This document shows, in pieces, positions 1 to 10,967 of a stretch of 64,000 bases of DNA (the stretch's first letter is position 1; every line of letters begins with the position of its first letter). Source of the stretch: Cryptomeria japonica (lineage: Eukaryota; Streptophyta; Pinopsida; Cupressales; Cupressaceae); contig NC_081405.1 in NCBI RefSeq assembly GCF_030272615.1, forward strand, positions 604,794,177 to 604,858,176. Reading direction: 5' to 3'. The translations under genes and the position numbers were made by a program. The notes below the pieces were generated by a model. That model was not told where the DNA came from, did not search any database, and was given only the letters and a program-made list of their open reading frames with translations.

Positions 1-1380
1 AAATAGATAGATATTACCAAAGAGGCTTGAGAAAGCCAAGAGAGTTGCAAAAGAAATACCGTGAGAGTTTGAGAGTGTTGTAACAAACTAGAGATTGTGG
101 TAGCAAGCGAGAGAGAATCATAGGAAGCTATAAGAGCCCAAAGAATAAGAGAGATTGTATGGAGGAACTAGAGAGCTTGAAAGAAGAGAAAGATGGATTT
201 AAAAGAGAGAAGAGGAGGGAAAGAAGAGGTCAGCGAGCCATTTAGAAGATTTCGAGCCATTTCCACCAACATGTGCAAGTGAAAAGTGGAAAGGTGTGCT
301 CAGAAATGAAATTCGATAAGATGTCATGGGAAGAATGCGTGGTGCGTAGATGTCTGCGTGACGCGCTAGTGTCCAGACAAATCACACTAAAAAATGACAA
401 GTGGAAAGAGAAACAAAAGGCTAATATGAAACAAAAGCTGAAGAATAATTGCTGAAAGGGTTCTTGAGCATTCTGAGAGGAAAAAGGCTGATGCAAGGGC
501 TGAAGTGAGCCTACTTAGGTGCTAGGGGGGGAATTCACTTTCTAATTTCCCTCTCACTTAACTCTTCCACCTTTCCATTCTTCAATCTTTCATTCCTCCA
601 CTTTCAAAAAGGTGGCTTTTGATGAAAATAAATAATTTCTTTATTTATTTTTAGTTAACTCATTTTCTCTCCACTTAAATAATTCTCTCAATCAATCTTG
701 TCCATTCATTTCTCAAAATCAAAATCAATCTTAGCCATTGATCAAAATCAAAATCTATATAAATTGTGAATAAAATCCTCATTTTTAACAATCACACCTT
801 TGATATATTGTCATCATAATTGCATCACGCTTTTGAATTTTCTTTGTGCACACATAATTTCTAAGAGCCATCATACAAGAAGATTAAGAAGAACAATGGA
901 GGTCATGGATTTGATGCTAGGCACAATCATTTTAATTTTCATTTGAATGCATTTTTAATTCATCTTTCATTGATTTTTAAGGTTATTTTGCTTAGAAATG
1001 AGTTTTGTGGCTACGTAATGGTTCTTTGTAGGTTTCCCCTAAATTTACCTGCAACATTTTCTAATAAACCCAATGTGAAGACATTTTTAAATTTGACAAA
1101 TTGTTGTGAGTTTTTGATGTGACAAGATCTTGGCGATGTAATTGTGGAATCCAATGATGCAATTGACTATTTCATTGATGTTTCATGCAATCATTGGATA
1201 GATAGTAAATTAATTGGGTTTTAATTTTGATCATACAATGCAAATAAAAAATTGATTAATCACACATTTGGTTAAAATTAAGTGGACTAATTGATTGAGT
1301 TTTTAATTAGACACTGCAAATGGAAATCATTGGATCTCACATTTAGCTAATTAAATGACAATGAATCAATTTTACCATCT
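1..1380. other. No recognisable gene; AT-rich with a purine-rich left part
   Basis: The first 500 bases are purine-rich and hold a short open frame (273-455, plus) rich in Lys, Arg and Gln. It has no domain I recognise and an equally long frame lies opposite it. A run of seven G at about 525-531 could be a remnant polypurine tract, but no TG-starting repeat follows it. From 540 onward the sequence is AT-rich and non-coding in all frames. No RNA gene was seen. Confidence 0.4.
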
Positions 1381-1690
1381 AATTAAGGGTTTAATGGAAA
1401 AATTTGACAATCTAGCCTAATTAGGGGTTTTTATTTGAGAAATTTTACAATCTAGCCTAATTAAGGGTTTAATGGACAAATTTCACAATCTAGCCTAATT
1501 AGGGGTTTTATTCCACAAATTTCACAATCTAGCTTAATTAGAGGTTTAATTCAACAAATTTCATAATCTATCCTAATTAGGGGTTTAATTTGACAAATAC
1601 ATAATCTAGATTAATTAGGTGGGTAAATGGATCAAAAGCATAATCTAGATTAATGAGGTGGTTAAATCGATCAATTTCACAAATCTAGAT
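1381..1690. repeat. Minisatellite, about 39-bp unit, about 8 copies
   Basis: The core 'aatctagcctaatta' recurs at 1409, 1449, 1487, 1526, 1565, 1603, 1642 and 1682, giving spacings of 38-40 bp. Units drift steadily from left to right (AATCTAGCC towards AATCTAGAT), as expected of an old array. No coding potential is visible. Confidence 0.85.
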
Positions 1691-3631
1691 AAAATTGACA
1701 AGTCAAAGGATCAATATCACATATAATTAGTCAAATGGGAAAAGAATTAATTAAAAATTACTCAATTGATCAAATGGTCAAATTTTGAGATAAAACAATT
1801 TTCTATTTTTCAAGAAAATATGTATATGTGATGCACTTTGTGAAACAAAGAGTACAATTCATAACACTTGAATTTGTTTTTTCATTAATGCAATTATTAA
1901 AAGGCAATTTTTTATGTTATTGATGGTTTGTTTTAAGCATTGTGGAGATCACGAGGCAAATACTTTTATTAGAAACTATTGATGAATTTGATGCAAGATG
2001 CCAAACAAAGGATTTGTGATTACAAACATTGAGTGTCTATTTTTCTAGCTTAGAGCATAAATACTTTTTAATCAGTAAATAAACCATGTCTATTTGTAGT
2101 GTTGGGTGTGCTTTCACATTGTTGGGTCAACCCATAGTTGCACTATGTATCCTCTCCCCTTGCTTTCAAGATCTTGGATGTAAGAGAAAAACGTAACAAC
2201 GCTTTTTTTTTCTTTTTTTCTTTTATAGAGAGAACTTGCCTTGGTGGGAAAAGAGGTACTCACCCCAAGTGAACAAATCTAAGTGGTTCTTTCCTTTGGT
2301 CCGCTATATGAATGGTTGAGGAAAAAGACATAGACTACTAGGTGATGTTTATCTATACTAACAATTCCCTAATACCCACATTTGTGCGAGGCATATCAAA
2401 CCCCTTTTATAGGGTTGTGTTAAGCTCTTAAGTGGTTCATTGCCGCATGTATAAACGTCAAGACCCTGAAGTTCCTCCACTACAAAGCAATTATGTTTAG
2501 AAACCCAAATCCTATACTTGTTGGTTTAGGGAGTGTGAATCGTACCCCATAGATACCCCTCATGTATCCTTCATTGTGAGACAAAAAATTCCTTAGTTAC
2601 AAGGTTTTCAAACCTTTGAGGTAAGAGAAAAGGTGTGTCGGTGTTGTGTTGGGGGATCGAGCACCACCTGATCTCTATCTGTTCCTAGTGTTTGTGGTAT
2701 TTTATTGTTGCAGGGGCCTCAACATGTATTATCTATTTCTAGGCTAGGTTGTAGATGTTTTCAATTATTTTCAAATGTGATGACTAATGAATTAAAACAT
2801 GGGATAATATAAGCCCCTCAGATCTTATTTTGATTTTTTAGAGTCAAACAACCATTCTGTTTGATGTGTCTTATGTGAGTGTTGAAACATTTTTTTTTTC
2901 TAAACCAAAACTCACTATCCAAACACACTTATCACAACAAACTAGTTGAAACATTGGAGACTCAAAAGGTTGTCAAACATAAAACATAAAGAAATTCAAA
3001 ACATTTGAGATAAAAAACATCGATAACTCTGGGAACTTTTCTTTCAACCCTGCATGTCAAAACATAGGTCTCATATTAGGTTAAACTTTGCATTGTCATT
3101 TTTGTAAGTCGTAGGTTAACTACTACCTCAGTTTGCATTATCCCAAACTTAGATTATTGCATAGTAAAGCCTCAAGTCCTTCATACTAGGTCATTTTATT
3201 TTCTTAGTGTAAGCCCATATATTGCATTTAGATTCCCAAAATTAGGTTTTGAAAGTCCAAAAAATAAAGTCTTAAGATCAAATCCTAGGTTACTGTTAAG
3301 GAGTCTAGACCTTGTCAAGCTTTGTCCTTTATCACCACAAGCAAGTCACAACACCATCTCATTATTCTAGTGATAGGTATGAATTTTTATTTTGTCCATC
3401 ATTTTATCCCTTTGATCCTTTAAGGTCTTAATTCCATTTCAGTCTCTTAGGGTTACATCCCTAGATTTGTATTTCCAAAGTCTTCAAATCCAATAACATA
3501 GGCTGTGTTTGCCATCCCTAAGTTGCTTTTTTACCTTCCTAAATATTGTAAAATCCAAAAACATAGGGTTAATTTGTCATTCATAAGTTGTATTTTACCT
3601 TCCTAAATATTGAAAAATACCAAAAATATTG
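1691..3631. other. No gene recognised
   Basis: AT-rich sequence with frequent stops in all frames. No RNA gene, LTR terminus or transposase motif was identified. Some stretches (2200-2700) have a more balanced composition and may be an old repeat, but I see no second copy in the window. Confidence 0.4.
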
Positions 3632-5976
3632 TGTAATGGCGGAGAAATTAGGGTTTCACCAATAAGGACAGTAAGACCACTAATCTTTCCTTAGGAACCA
3701 CTAAAATGAAAGAGGGGTAAACTTACTATATCTAGCCACAATCCAAATAAGGAAAGGGATGGAATTCTAATTAGGTTCACTAGTTATGTGTTTTCCTGCT
3801 CTTTTCTGTTGAAATTGGATGATAATTGTGAAATTAGGGTAAAACAAAGAATGATTGAAGGAAATTGTCAAAAATAGGCTACTATAGCTATCCCATGGAG
3901 CCATAAGCTGAGATCTAGGAAAAATAAGATATTAAAAGCTTTTTCCCAAAATTTTGGTCTAATTTTTCAAGACCAGGCAGTATAGATTTGGCTCGGTCCT
4001 TTGAATTTTACTCTATCAAAAGCTGAACCTGTTTGTTGCTATCGATTTTGTTGGAATCTTGGAATGCAACTCTTGAGCTTGTTTCTTGCACACAAAAAGA
4101 AAGGAAATAGGGTTGTGGATAGGGTTTTTCCTTAAGTCAAACCCCAGTTTAGGAATTAACCTTGAATTGAGTAATGTAAATACTAAAGTAAATGCTAAGG
4201 AGATACACCTTAGATATGCAATTGTTGATGATGATGCAATTCTCTTTGAATATAATCACAAATTTTGAATATAATCTAGCATGAAAAACACATGAAAATG
4301 AAAAACCCTAATCACACACACATTATTGCATGAAGATTGATGTAACTTTAGTCCACAATGCTTGAAGGATGAAATGATACCTTCAATATTTGAAAATGCC
4401 TGATGATGAATGCTTGGCAGATGCACAAATACTTTAGGTATCTCATGGATGGAGAATTAGATCTAAAATTAATTAATAGGATATTTTTATATAGGGTTCC
4501 CTAGGTAAATTATCGATTAGGCTGACCTCCAATGGTCAAGTGTAGCCATGGGGACCAAATGTAATTGGGGAGATAAAAAACTTGCCCCATTTCAAATTGG
4601 GGCCTATTTGATGGGGACCAAGGCATTTTAGGGTGCCCTAGTCTAGAGAAAGGTTTTCTATGACTTGGTCCTCCAGCAAAAAGGACTAGCCGATCAGTAA
4701 ATAGGGAAGGTACCTCTAATATGGGGCCCACTCAATGGTGTTCATGACTTCAGGGGTTGGAAAAAGGGCCAAAGTGGACCTAGAGAGGGGATGGAGATAT
4801 GGCATGCTAAAGTAGGAGCACAAACATGAGGTACAAATTAGATTGGTTACAATTTATGATGCTACATTTATTCCCCACTTTAATAGGAGTACAAGCCTAT
4901 GCAAATACTTGTGGTAAAGTATACAAATGAGAGAGACTTGAGAAACCGGGAGCAAGATCACAAGGAGATAATATATATCTAATTTTGAGGAACCAAGCCC
5001 CCAATCTTAGGATCTTAACTCACAAAATCATATGCAAGGACACACAAGACAAGAAAAAGAAAAAGATACACAACATAAGGGTTTAGTAATAAAAATAAAA
5101 AGGCTCCAAGTCAACTATTTGAAGAGACCTCGATAATGAAATGTCTTAGCTACTAATATCCTTCTCGAAATGCTATCACAAGAACACAAGTGATCATGTA
5201 AAAAGAGCAAGAGCATGCATAAAGTGATGAACCGTGATCCAAAAATATAAAATCTATGATCTCATGAGTAGAAGAAAGGGGAGAACATGGATACCATGGG
5301 ATAACAAGCTATGTTATGCTAGGTGATCCATGAGAAGAAGAGAAAGAGATGTTGTGAAATCCACAAGCTATCAAGCTATGTTATGCTAAGTGACCCACAA
5401 GAACATGAATACTCAAGAGAAAACAAGATAAATTATGTTGTGTGATTCATGCAAAGATGGAGAGCTGGAATATCTAGCAATTTGTATTATGGTAGTTCCA
5501 CTCTCTGAAAAAAGAAGAGCTGAACAATTTAGCAAGCTATGTTATGCTAGTCAAATCACCCTACTACATATTCTGCTATCAAGTTTCAAGAGTTAAGCAT
5601 CTCATATAAGACTTGTTGGTTTGGTTTCAAGAATAAAAAAACCTATTCAAGACATGAAATTAAAACAAAATGTGCTTGGTTTTGATTATGCAACATCTTG
5701 TATAAGACTTGTTGGTTTGGTTTCAAGAATGAACATCCCATATAAGACATATAAAAAGCTACGTTTAGTTTTTGAGCATGAAACATCTCATATAAGACTT
5801 GTTGGTTTGGTTTCAAGAATGAACAACCCATATAAGACATATAAAAGGCTATGTTTGGTTTCGAGCATGAAACATCTCATATAAGACTTGCTGGTTTGGT
5901 TTCGAGAATGGACACTCAGTGTAATTCATGCATAATATAATACAAAAATATATAGTAAAACAGAGGGTGATATTCA
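3632..5976 (-). repeat. LTR-like repeat, copy 1 (putative 3' LTR)
   Basis: It begins TGTAATGG and ends TTCA directly before a minus-strand polypurine tract. The first 510 bp match 8728-9245 with many scattered differences, implying an old pair. It contains degenerate internal repeats (5230-5570, the phrase 'gctatgttatgcta') and a 90-bp tandem array (5599-5930). The right boundary rests only on the polypurine tract. Confidence 0.5.
5599..5930. repeat. Tandem repeat, about 90-bp unit, about 4 copies
   Basis: The phrase 'catctcatataagacttg' or a close variant begins at 5599, about 5694, 5784 and 5873, giving periods of 89-95 bp. Each unit continues with 'ttggtttggtttcaagaat'. The open frames across it on both strands are translations of the repeat, not genes. 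Confidence 0.85.
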
Positions 5977-5990
5977 ATTCCCCCCCTTAA
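5977..5990 (-). promoter_or_regulatory. Polypurine tract (putative)
   Basis: Read on the minus strand this is AAGGGGGGGAAT immediately upstream of the LTR-like block. In LTR retrotransposons this tract primes plus-strand DNA synthesis. Confidence 0.45.
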
Positions 5991-7486
5991 GATGTCAACA
6001 TAGTCCTATGTTGATGTATTAAGGAAGCTAGAAACAAGGTTACAAACTTTCATTGCCAAGGAGATATCCTTTTAGTCAACAATGTTCATAAATCCAAGAT
6101 AAAGAGGCATTACTCTTATAAGAAAGGAAAAGATAGTTGTAAAAGAGATATCTTGAAACAAGTGTAAAGGGAATCCTTTGAAGGAGAAGAGATCCTTTCT
6201 CAAAGACATCTACCTCCAAGAGGATATTTTTGAACAAAAATGACATCATTGACCAAAAGAAAGGAAGGAGAACAAGAATTCATAACTTCCTCTTATTTAT
6301 AGGAAAAAACAATTCTTGATGAAGGATACTACACTTTTGACCCAAAGTGAGGGGTTTGTTTATAATAGACATACATTACCAAATGAAGAAGAGGTTGTAG
6401 ATTGCAAACAAGGATGCACACCTCTTGCATAAGAGATAATCCTTGAGAAAAAATCCACTTCACACAAGGAATGACATCGTATCATAAGAAAACAACACTC
6501 AAAAAAGGAAAAGTGGATCTTTAGAAAGGATAAGAGAAATCAATGCCCCCTAAGCATAGGGACAAAGAGAAAGATTATACAATGTCCAAGGAGAGATTTA
6601 TTCCTAAGAGATGTAATATTTCAAGCAAGGAGTGGGTCCTAACCAAGGGACACACATGTAGTCATGTGAAGGATAATTCTATGCAAGAAAGGACACCATG
6701 TTATGAAAAATATAACTCATATAGGAAAAATTGAATCCTTAGAAAGATGAAAGAGAGATAAAATTATTCTTTTCCCCGAAGCATAGAGACAAGAATAAAT
6801 ATTATGTTTCTCATTGAGTAAGATTGCACCTGAAATTGTACTACCATGAATTACAATAAGCCCCCAATGGGTAAGCTAACAATGTCACATAGTGAGGAGC
6901 AACATATTAGGAACTTGAATATTATTTGAAATGATTATGATAAATATATCATTCATTTTCATATGTTATTTTTATGATACCTAAACCAATATATTGTATT
7001 TTAAATTTTCAAAGCTTTACATTCATTAGTAAAATGACCATGGATTTGATGATACCTACAAAAAGTAGCATTTTAAAAATGTTGTCTACATTTCTTTCTT
7101 TGTTTAGGCCAAAGAGGAGAAATTAAGTTGGCGTGAAGAAGATCAGACAAAACATTATCTTGTTGTAATTCCATATTGGAATGAGAAGATATGGATTCAC
7201 TAGAAAATGGAGGAGGGGATGTTGACAAAGGAAGAGGTTGTAAACCTAGCTTTTCATTAGAAAAGTGTTATTTCTCATGACTTTCAAAACTTTGTTGCAC
7301 ACATCCTAAAACTTGTCCATTGTAACCCTATGTAGGATCAAGAGAGGGTTTTCTCTTAGGTGGAATTGGACTGAAGTTTAAAGAGGGCCAATCAATATCT
7401 ATACACGTGTTAGGAAACAATTTTGAGTAACAAAGTGAGACATCTTATATTTTCTACAAAAAACAAGGTGTGAAATCTAATGACCC
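5991..7486. other. Internal region without recognisable coding sequence
   Basis: Purine-rich on the plus strand, with many 'aaggagaagag'-like stretches. Short frames such as 6543-6734 (plus) show no domain and no homologous signal elsewhere in the window. Confidence 0.35.
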
Positions 7487-8354
7487 CTAATCATCCTCCA
7501 AGAGTTCTTCTTTAGGAACATCATTAGTAGGAGATGTTGTATTTGTTCGAATTGGAGAGAGGATTGTAGGAACTAAAAAAGTATATTGTGCTTGAATTTG
7601 TATGTTCTTGTCATCTTCTAAAGTAAACACTTTATTATTATATGTGTAAGACACTATATTATAGTTAGGTTGATGGTTCACTCCATCCCTTACAATATTT
7701 TTTGGCTTTTGGTGAGGTTGAGAGACACTTTGATGAAGGTGGACAACAACCTTAGGCTTCTCGACAAAATGAATAACATTAATTTGATCTTGGAAACATT
7801 ATAATGATAGGAAATGATATTATCCTCTTTCTCTAAAGTATCTTCATGAAAAACCTCAGGAAATGGACAATCATATCTCACTGATGCCCCATCTCTAGGG
7901 AGAAGGTTATTGAAATTAATAGAAGGTGAGGTGTTATTAAGGGAATCGTCAATCATATCACCCTCTTTTACCATAATATCATCCTCTTTCACTAAGGTAC
8001 TCTCATGGGGAGGGACATATGCAGAGAATAATCAACATCATTCTCCAATGGTTCATCCCAAAGAGGGAGATAATTGAGAGAAATGTTAAAAATATCTTCT
8101 TATATCGATATGTCCTCTTTAGGGAGGGAAACTTTGGGAGATGATTCATTGAAAGGTTCATAAAGGGGATTTTCATATGTCTTAAATCCTTGTAGCGTAA
8201 GAGCATTCTCTTTCACCAAAGTATCTTTGTAAGGAGATTATTGGTAGTATTCTCTTGTACTAGAATGCCATAATGAGTAGGATAAAAATCAAAGTCGTAG
8301 GTACTAAATGGCTCATCAAAGGTAGTAAAGTATTGTAAAAATAAATTTGACATT
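7487..8354 (-). pseudogene. Broken acidic ORF of the 3.6-9.25 kb element, function unknown
   Basis: A minus-strand reading starts with ATG at about 8354 and can be followed to about 7487 across several frameshifts and stops. The conceptual product is acidic and hydrophilic. It repeats a short phrase of the type T-L-V-K-E-(D/N) next to stretches rich in Asp, Glu, Pro and Ser. I recognise no gag, zinc knuckle, protease or polymerase motif. It is the only coding-like content between the two LTR-like copies, so I infer it belongs to that element. It may be a degenerate gag-like or accessory protein of a non-autonomous family. Confidence 0.4.
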
Positions 8355-8703
8355 TTTTGGATTTAAGAAAAGAAAACTTGTAATGAAAGAAGCTAATGTA
8401 AGGAAACAAAGCGTAAAACGATTAATAAGCACACATAACAATGCATGAAATAATTTTTTAATTTATTTATATTGTTTTGAAACATGTTATTTAGAAGATG
8501 TAATGTAAGAATGAACTAGATCTGACAACACAATTGAACAATTATGCAATCCACAAGTCAATTTTAAGAAAACAAATTAGGGTTTTCATGAAATTAACCC
8601 CTAAATTTATGTTATTCAATTTTGTAAATATGATCTATGAGTGTAAATTTGAATGTTAAAGTGCATACAAATTAGATTTGAGACAACAAATTAGAAATAA
8701 ACA

Positions 8704-8727
8704 TGAAAGAAGTCAGGTTCACCAAAA
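8704..8727 (-). promoter_or_regulatory. Possible primer-binding site
   Basis: The minus strand reads TTTTGGTGAACCTGAC directly next to the LTR-like start at 8728. It has the position expected of a primer-binding site but does not match the initiator-Met sequence used by the other elements here. I could not assign the tRNA. Confidence 0.3.
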
Positions 8728-9245
8728 TGTAATGGCGAGGAAAACTAGGGTTTCACCAATAATGATAGTAAGATCACTAATCTTTACTTGATGACCACTA
8801 CATTGAAAGAGGGTTGAACCTAATAGATCTAGCCATAATATAAATAAGGAAAGGTCAGAAATTATGATTAGATTCACTGGCTATGTGTTTTCCCCCTCTT
8901 TCTTGTTGAAATTGGATGATAATTATGAAATTAGGGTAAAACAAGGAATGATGAAAGTAAATTATCAAAAATAGGCTGCTACAAATATCCCATGGAGCCA
9001 CAAGGTGAGATATGTGCAAAATAAAATATTTAAAACCCATTCCTAGAAGTTCGACTTGATTTTCCAAGACCAAGTAGTACAGATTCACGTTGATCCTCTA
9101 AATTTTACTCTATTGAAAGCTAAACCTATTCATCACTTTCAGCTTTGTGAGAATCCTAGAATGTATCTCTTGAGCCTATTCCTTGAACATAGAAAGAAAG
9201 GAAATAGGGTTGTGGATAGGATTTTCCCTTAAGTAAAACCCCTAT
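8728..9245 (-). repeat. LTR-like repeat, copy 2 (truncated)
   Basis: Matches 3632-4145 by eye, including phrases such as 'ggaaatagggttgtggatagg' in nearly identical form. Similarity stops near 9245-9255, where the next element remnant begins, so most of this copy is missing. Confidence 0.6.
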
Positions 9246-9255
9246 TTAAGAATAT

Positions 9256-9835
9256 TTAGATTTAAGCCTTTGCAAATCATCAAATATATGCGTTCTCCTA
9301 AAATCATTGAGTATTCTATGATCATATTCATTTAAAAAAATATGAATGTAACAATGAATGTCCTCTTGACGATTAAATTTGGTGGGAACAAGAGAAAAAT
9401 CACCAATAGGGTCTTCCACCAAGGGTATATGGATGCTTCCCTAAAATAGGTCAAGGTTCATCTAGAATACTGATAATCTTAGAATTTGTCATTGAAAAAT
9501 CACAATATTAGAAATAAATTTGATCAAATGCAACGACGTCTTTGCTTGAGTTGATCACCTTTTTGCATCAATAGTTCCTCAAATTTAAAAGTGCTCAAAA
9601 TTAACTTAAGAATACAATACATATTTGTCACTTAGGGTTTCCATCATTTCCTCAAAAAGATGACACACTGTACTACCTGAAACCTCAATAAATATTTCTG
9701 ACCAAGAAAACTATATAGAAACCTTCACAAATCTATTTCTAAGCCTACCACGCTGAAAGAAATTCAATATCTAAACTGTGAAGGGGGCTCTTAGGATTTG
9801 CTTTTAATTATCCCTTTGAAACATTACTATCAAAA
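9256..9835. other. No gene recognised
   Basis: AT-rich, with stops in all frames. It lies between the truncated LTR-like copy and the gag remnant, and may be decayed pol sequence of the latter. No conserved motif is visible. Confidence 0.35.
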
Positions 9836-10908
9836 TTAGTTCCTCGAAGAAGGGTCAACACCTATAGCAGGCACAAATCCATCTTCAATCTTCTTTCTAA
9901 CTTTTTCTTCTAATTTCTTTACCCATGCCATCTTTATTTTATCCTTCTCTTTATTGATATTAATTTTCTTTTTTGAGCCATTAGTCTTCTCATTCCTTCT
10001 TCTATAGTATTTTAAAATATGTCCCATTCTGTTACAACTATAGCATACCAAACATCTTTGTGAATCATTTCCATTCATTCTTCTATACTTATGATTTCAC
10101 TCAACAAGCTTATGCCCAAAATTATTGCAAGCATAACACATCCATTAAAAGATTGGACATACCTATGAAAACTTGAATTTATATATCTATTCCAATTCAT
10201 CCCACTTCTACATTCATTTGCTTTGTGTCCAAACTTATTGTAATAGTAACAATGACCATTAAATATTTGATTTTTGATGTGAATTCTACATTCACTATCT
10301 CTATGTCCAAATTTATTTCATGAAAAACAATTACCATTAAAAGATGAGAAATACTTGGATTCAATAAAAAGGAGGTCTCCTGAAGTTCATCAAGTTTTGG
10401 ACTAGAATGAAATATTTCTGATCTTTATTAGTGTTCTTCAATTTATCCTTGAGCCTTTCCTTTTCCCTTTTTTCTTGGAGTCTTAGAGTATTCACCTTTT
10501 TCAAAGTCAAGTCCACCTTTGTCTTTATTTTGTTTCTAAGAACTAAGCATTACATAAAGCACTTCACTGCCACCTTTTAATTTTAGAGCTAGAGCTATCA
10601 ATCTGATCCTTTGTATCTTTTAGTTCCTTCTTAATATTGATCACTTCTTCTTCAGGTTTGGTGTATTGTTTGATTTTCCCATCAAGCTTTGTTTTAAAAT
10701 CATCAATGACCTTCTTTCCCTTTTCAAGAAAAATTCTTAGATAAGAAATATTTTCTATAACCTTCTTGTTTTTTTGCCTACATTCATTTAGGTATACCAA
10801 TGCTGATCTTAATTCTCCTTTCATGTCAACAACACCATTGACATCATCCCAATCACATTGATCCATAACATCCATCTCATTCAAATATTCTCCAAACATA
10901 GTGTTCAA
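9836..10908 (-). pseudogene. Copia-like gag remnant: coiled coil plus four zinc knuckles
   Basis: Minus strand. The N-terminal frame (10908-10564) encodes an acidic, Lys/Glu-rich segment with coiled-coil character. Downstream, in shifting frames, four CCHC-like knuckles follow at about 10330-10285, 10255-10215, 10140-10105 and 10060-10030, with cores of the type N-K-F-G-H and C-N-R-M-G-H. Several have lost cysteines. Such knuckles bind nucleic acid in retroelement Gag. The layout matches the gag of the pol-less element at 51,169-52,200. A primer-binding-like sequence and an LTR lie just to its right, as expected for a minus-strand element. Frameshifts and stops make it non-functional, and no pol is recognisable to its left. 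Confidence 0.65.
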
Positions 10909-10950
10909 ATCCTAGATTTACCTTAGTGGTTAAATTACTTCTTTAGGAAC

Positions 10951-10967
10951 TAGACTCTAATACCAAT
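10951..10967 (-). promoter_or_regulatory. Primer-binding site, degenerate
   Basis: The minus strand reads TTGGTATTAGAG next to the LTR start, close to the initiator-Met primer site TGGTATCAGAG. It marks the adjacent LTR as the 5' LTR of the element carrying the gag remnant on its left. Confidence 0.6.

Larger units (their letters stand above)
3632..9250 (-). mobile_element. Probable decayed non-autonomous LTR element
   Basis: Two direct copies of a block beginning TGTAATGGCG lie at 3632 and 8728, 5,096 bp apart. They are recognisably similar for about 500 bp. A polypurine tract (minus strand AAGGGGGGGAAT) follows the first block at 5977, and a possible primer-binding sequence abuts the second at 8727. 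This order fits a minus-strand element: 3' LTR 3632-5976, internal region 5977-8727, 5' LTR from 8728, truncated near 9250. No reverse transcriptase, integrase or protease motif was found inside, only a broken acidic ORF. The primer-binding site is not the usual initiator-Met sequence and no target duplication could be confirmed, so the assignment is tentative. Confidence 0.5.

Noticed and set aside
242..496. 84-residue minus frame and 60-residue plus frame (273-455) at the left edge
   Set aside because: Low-complexity Phe/Ser- or Lys-rich translations facing each other, no domain, no regulatory context.
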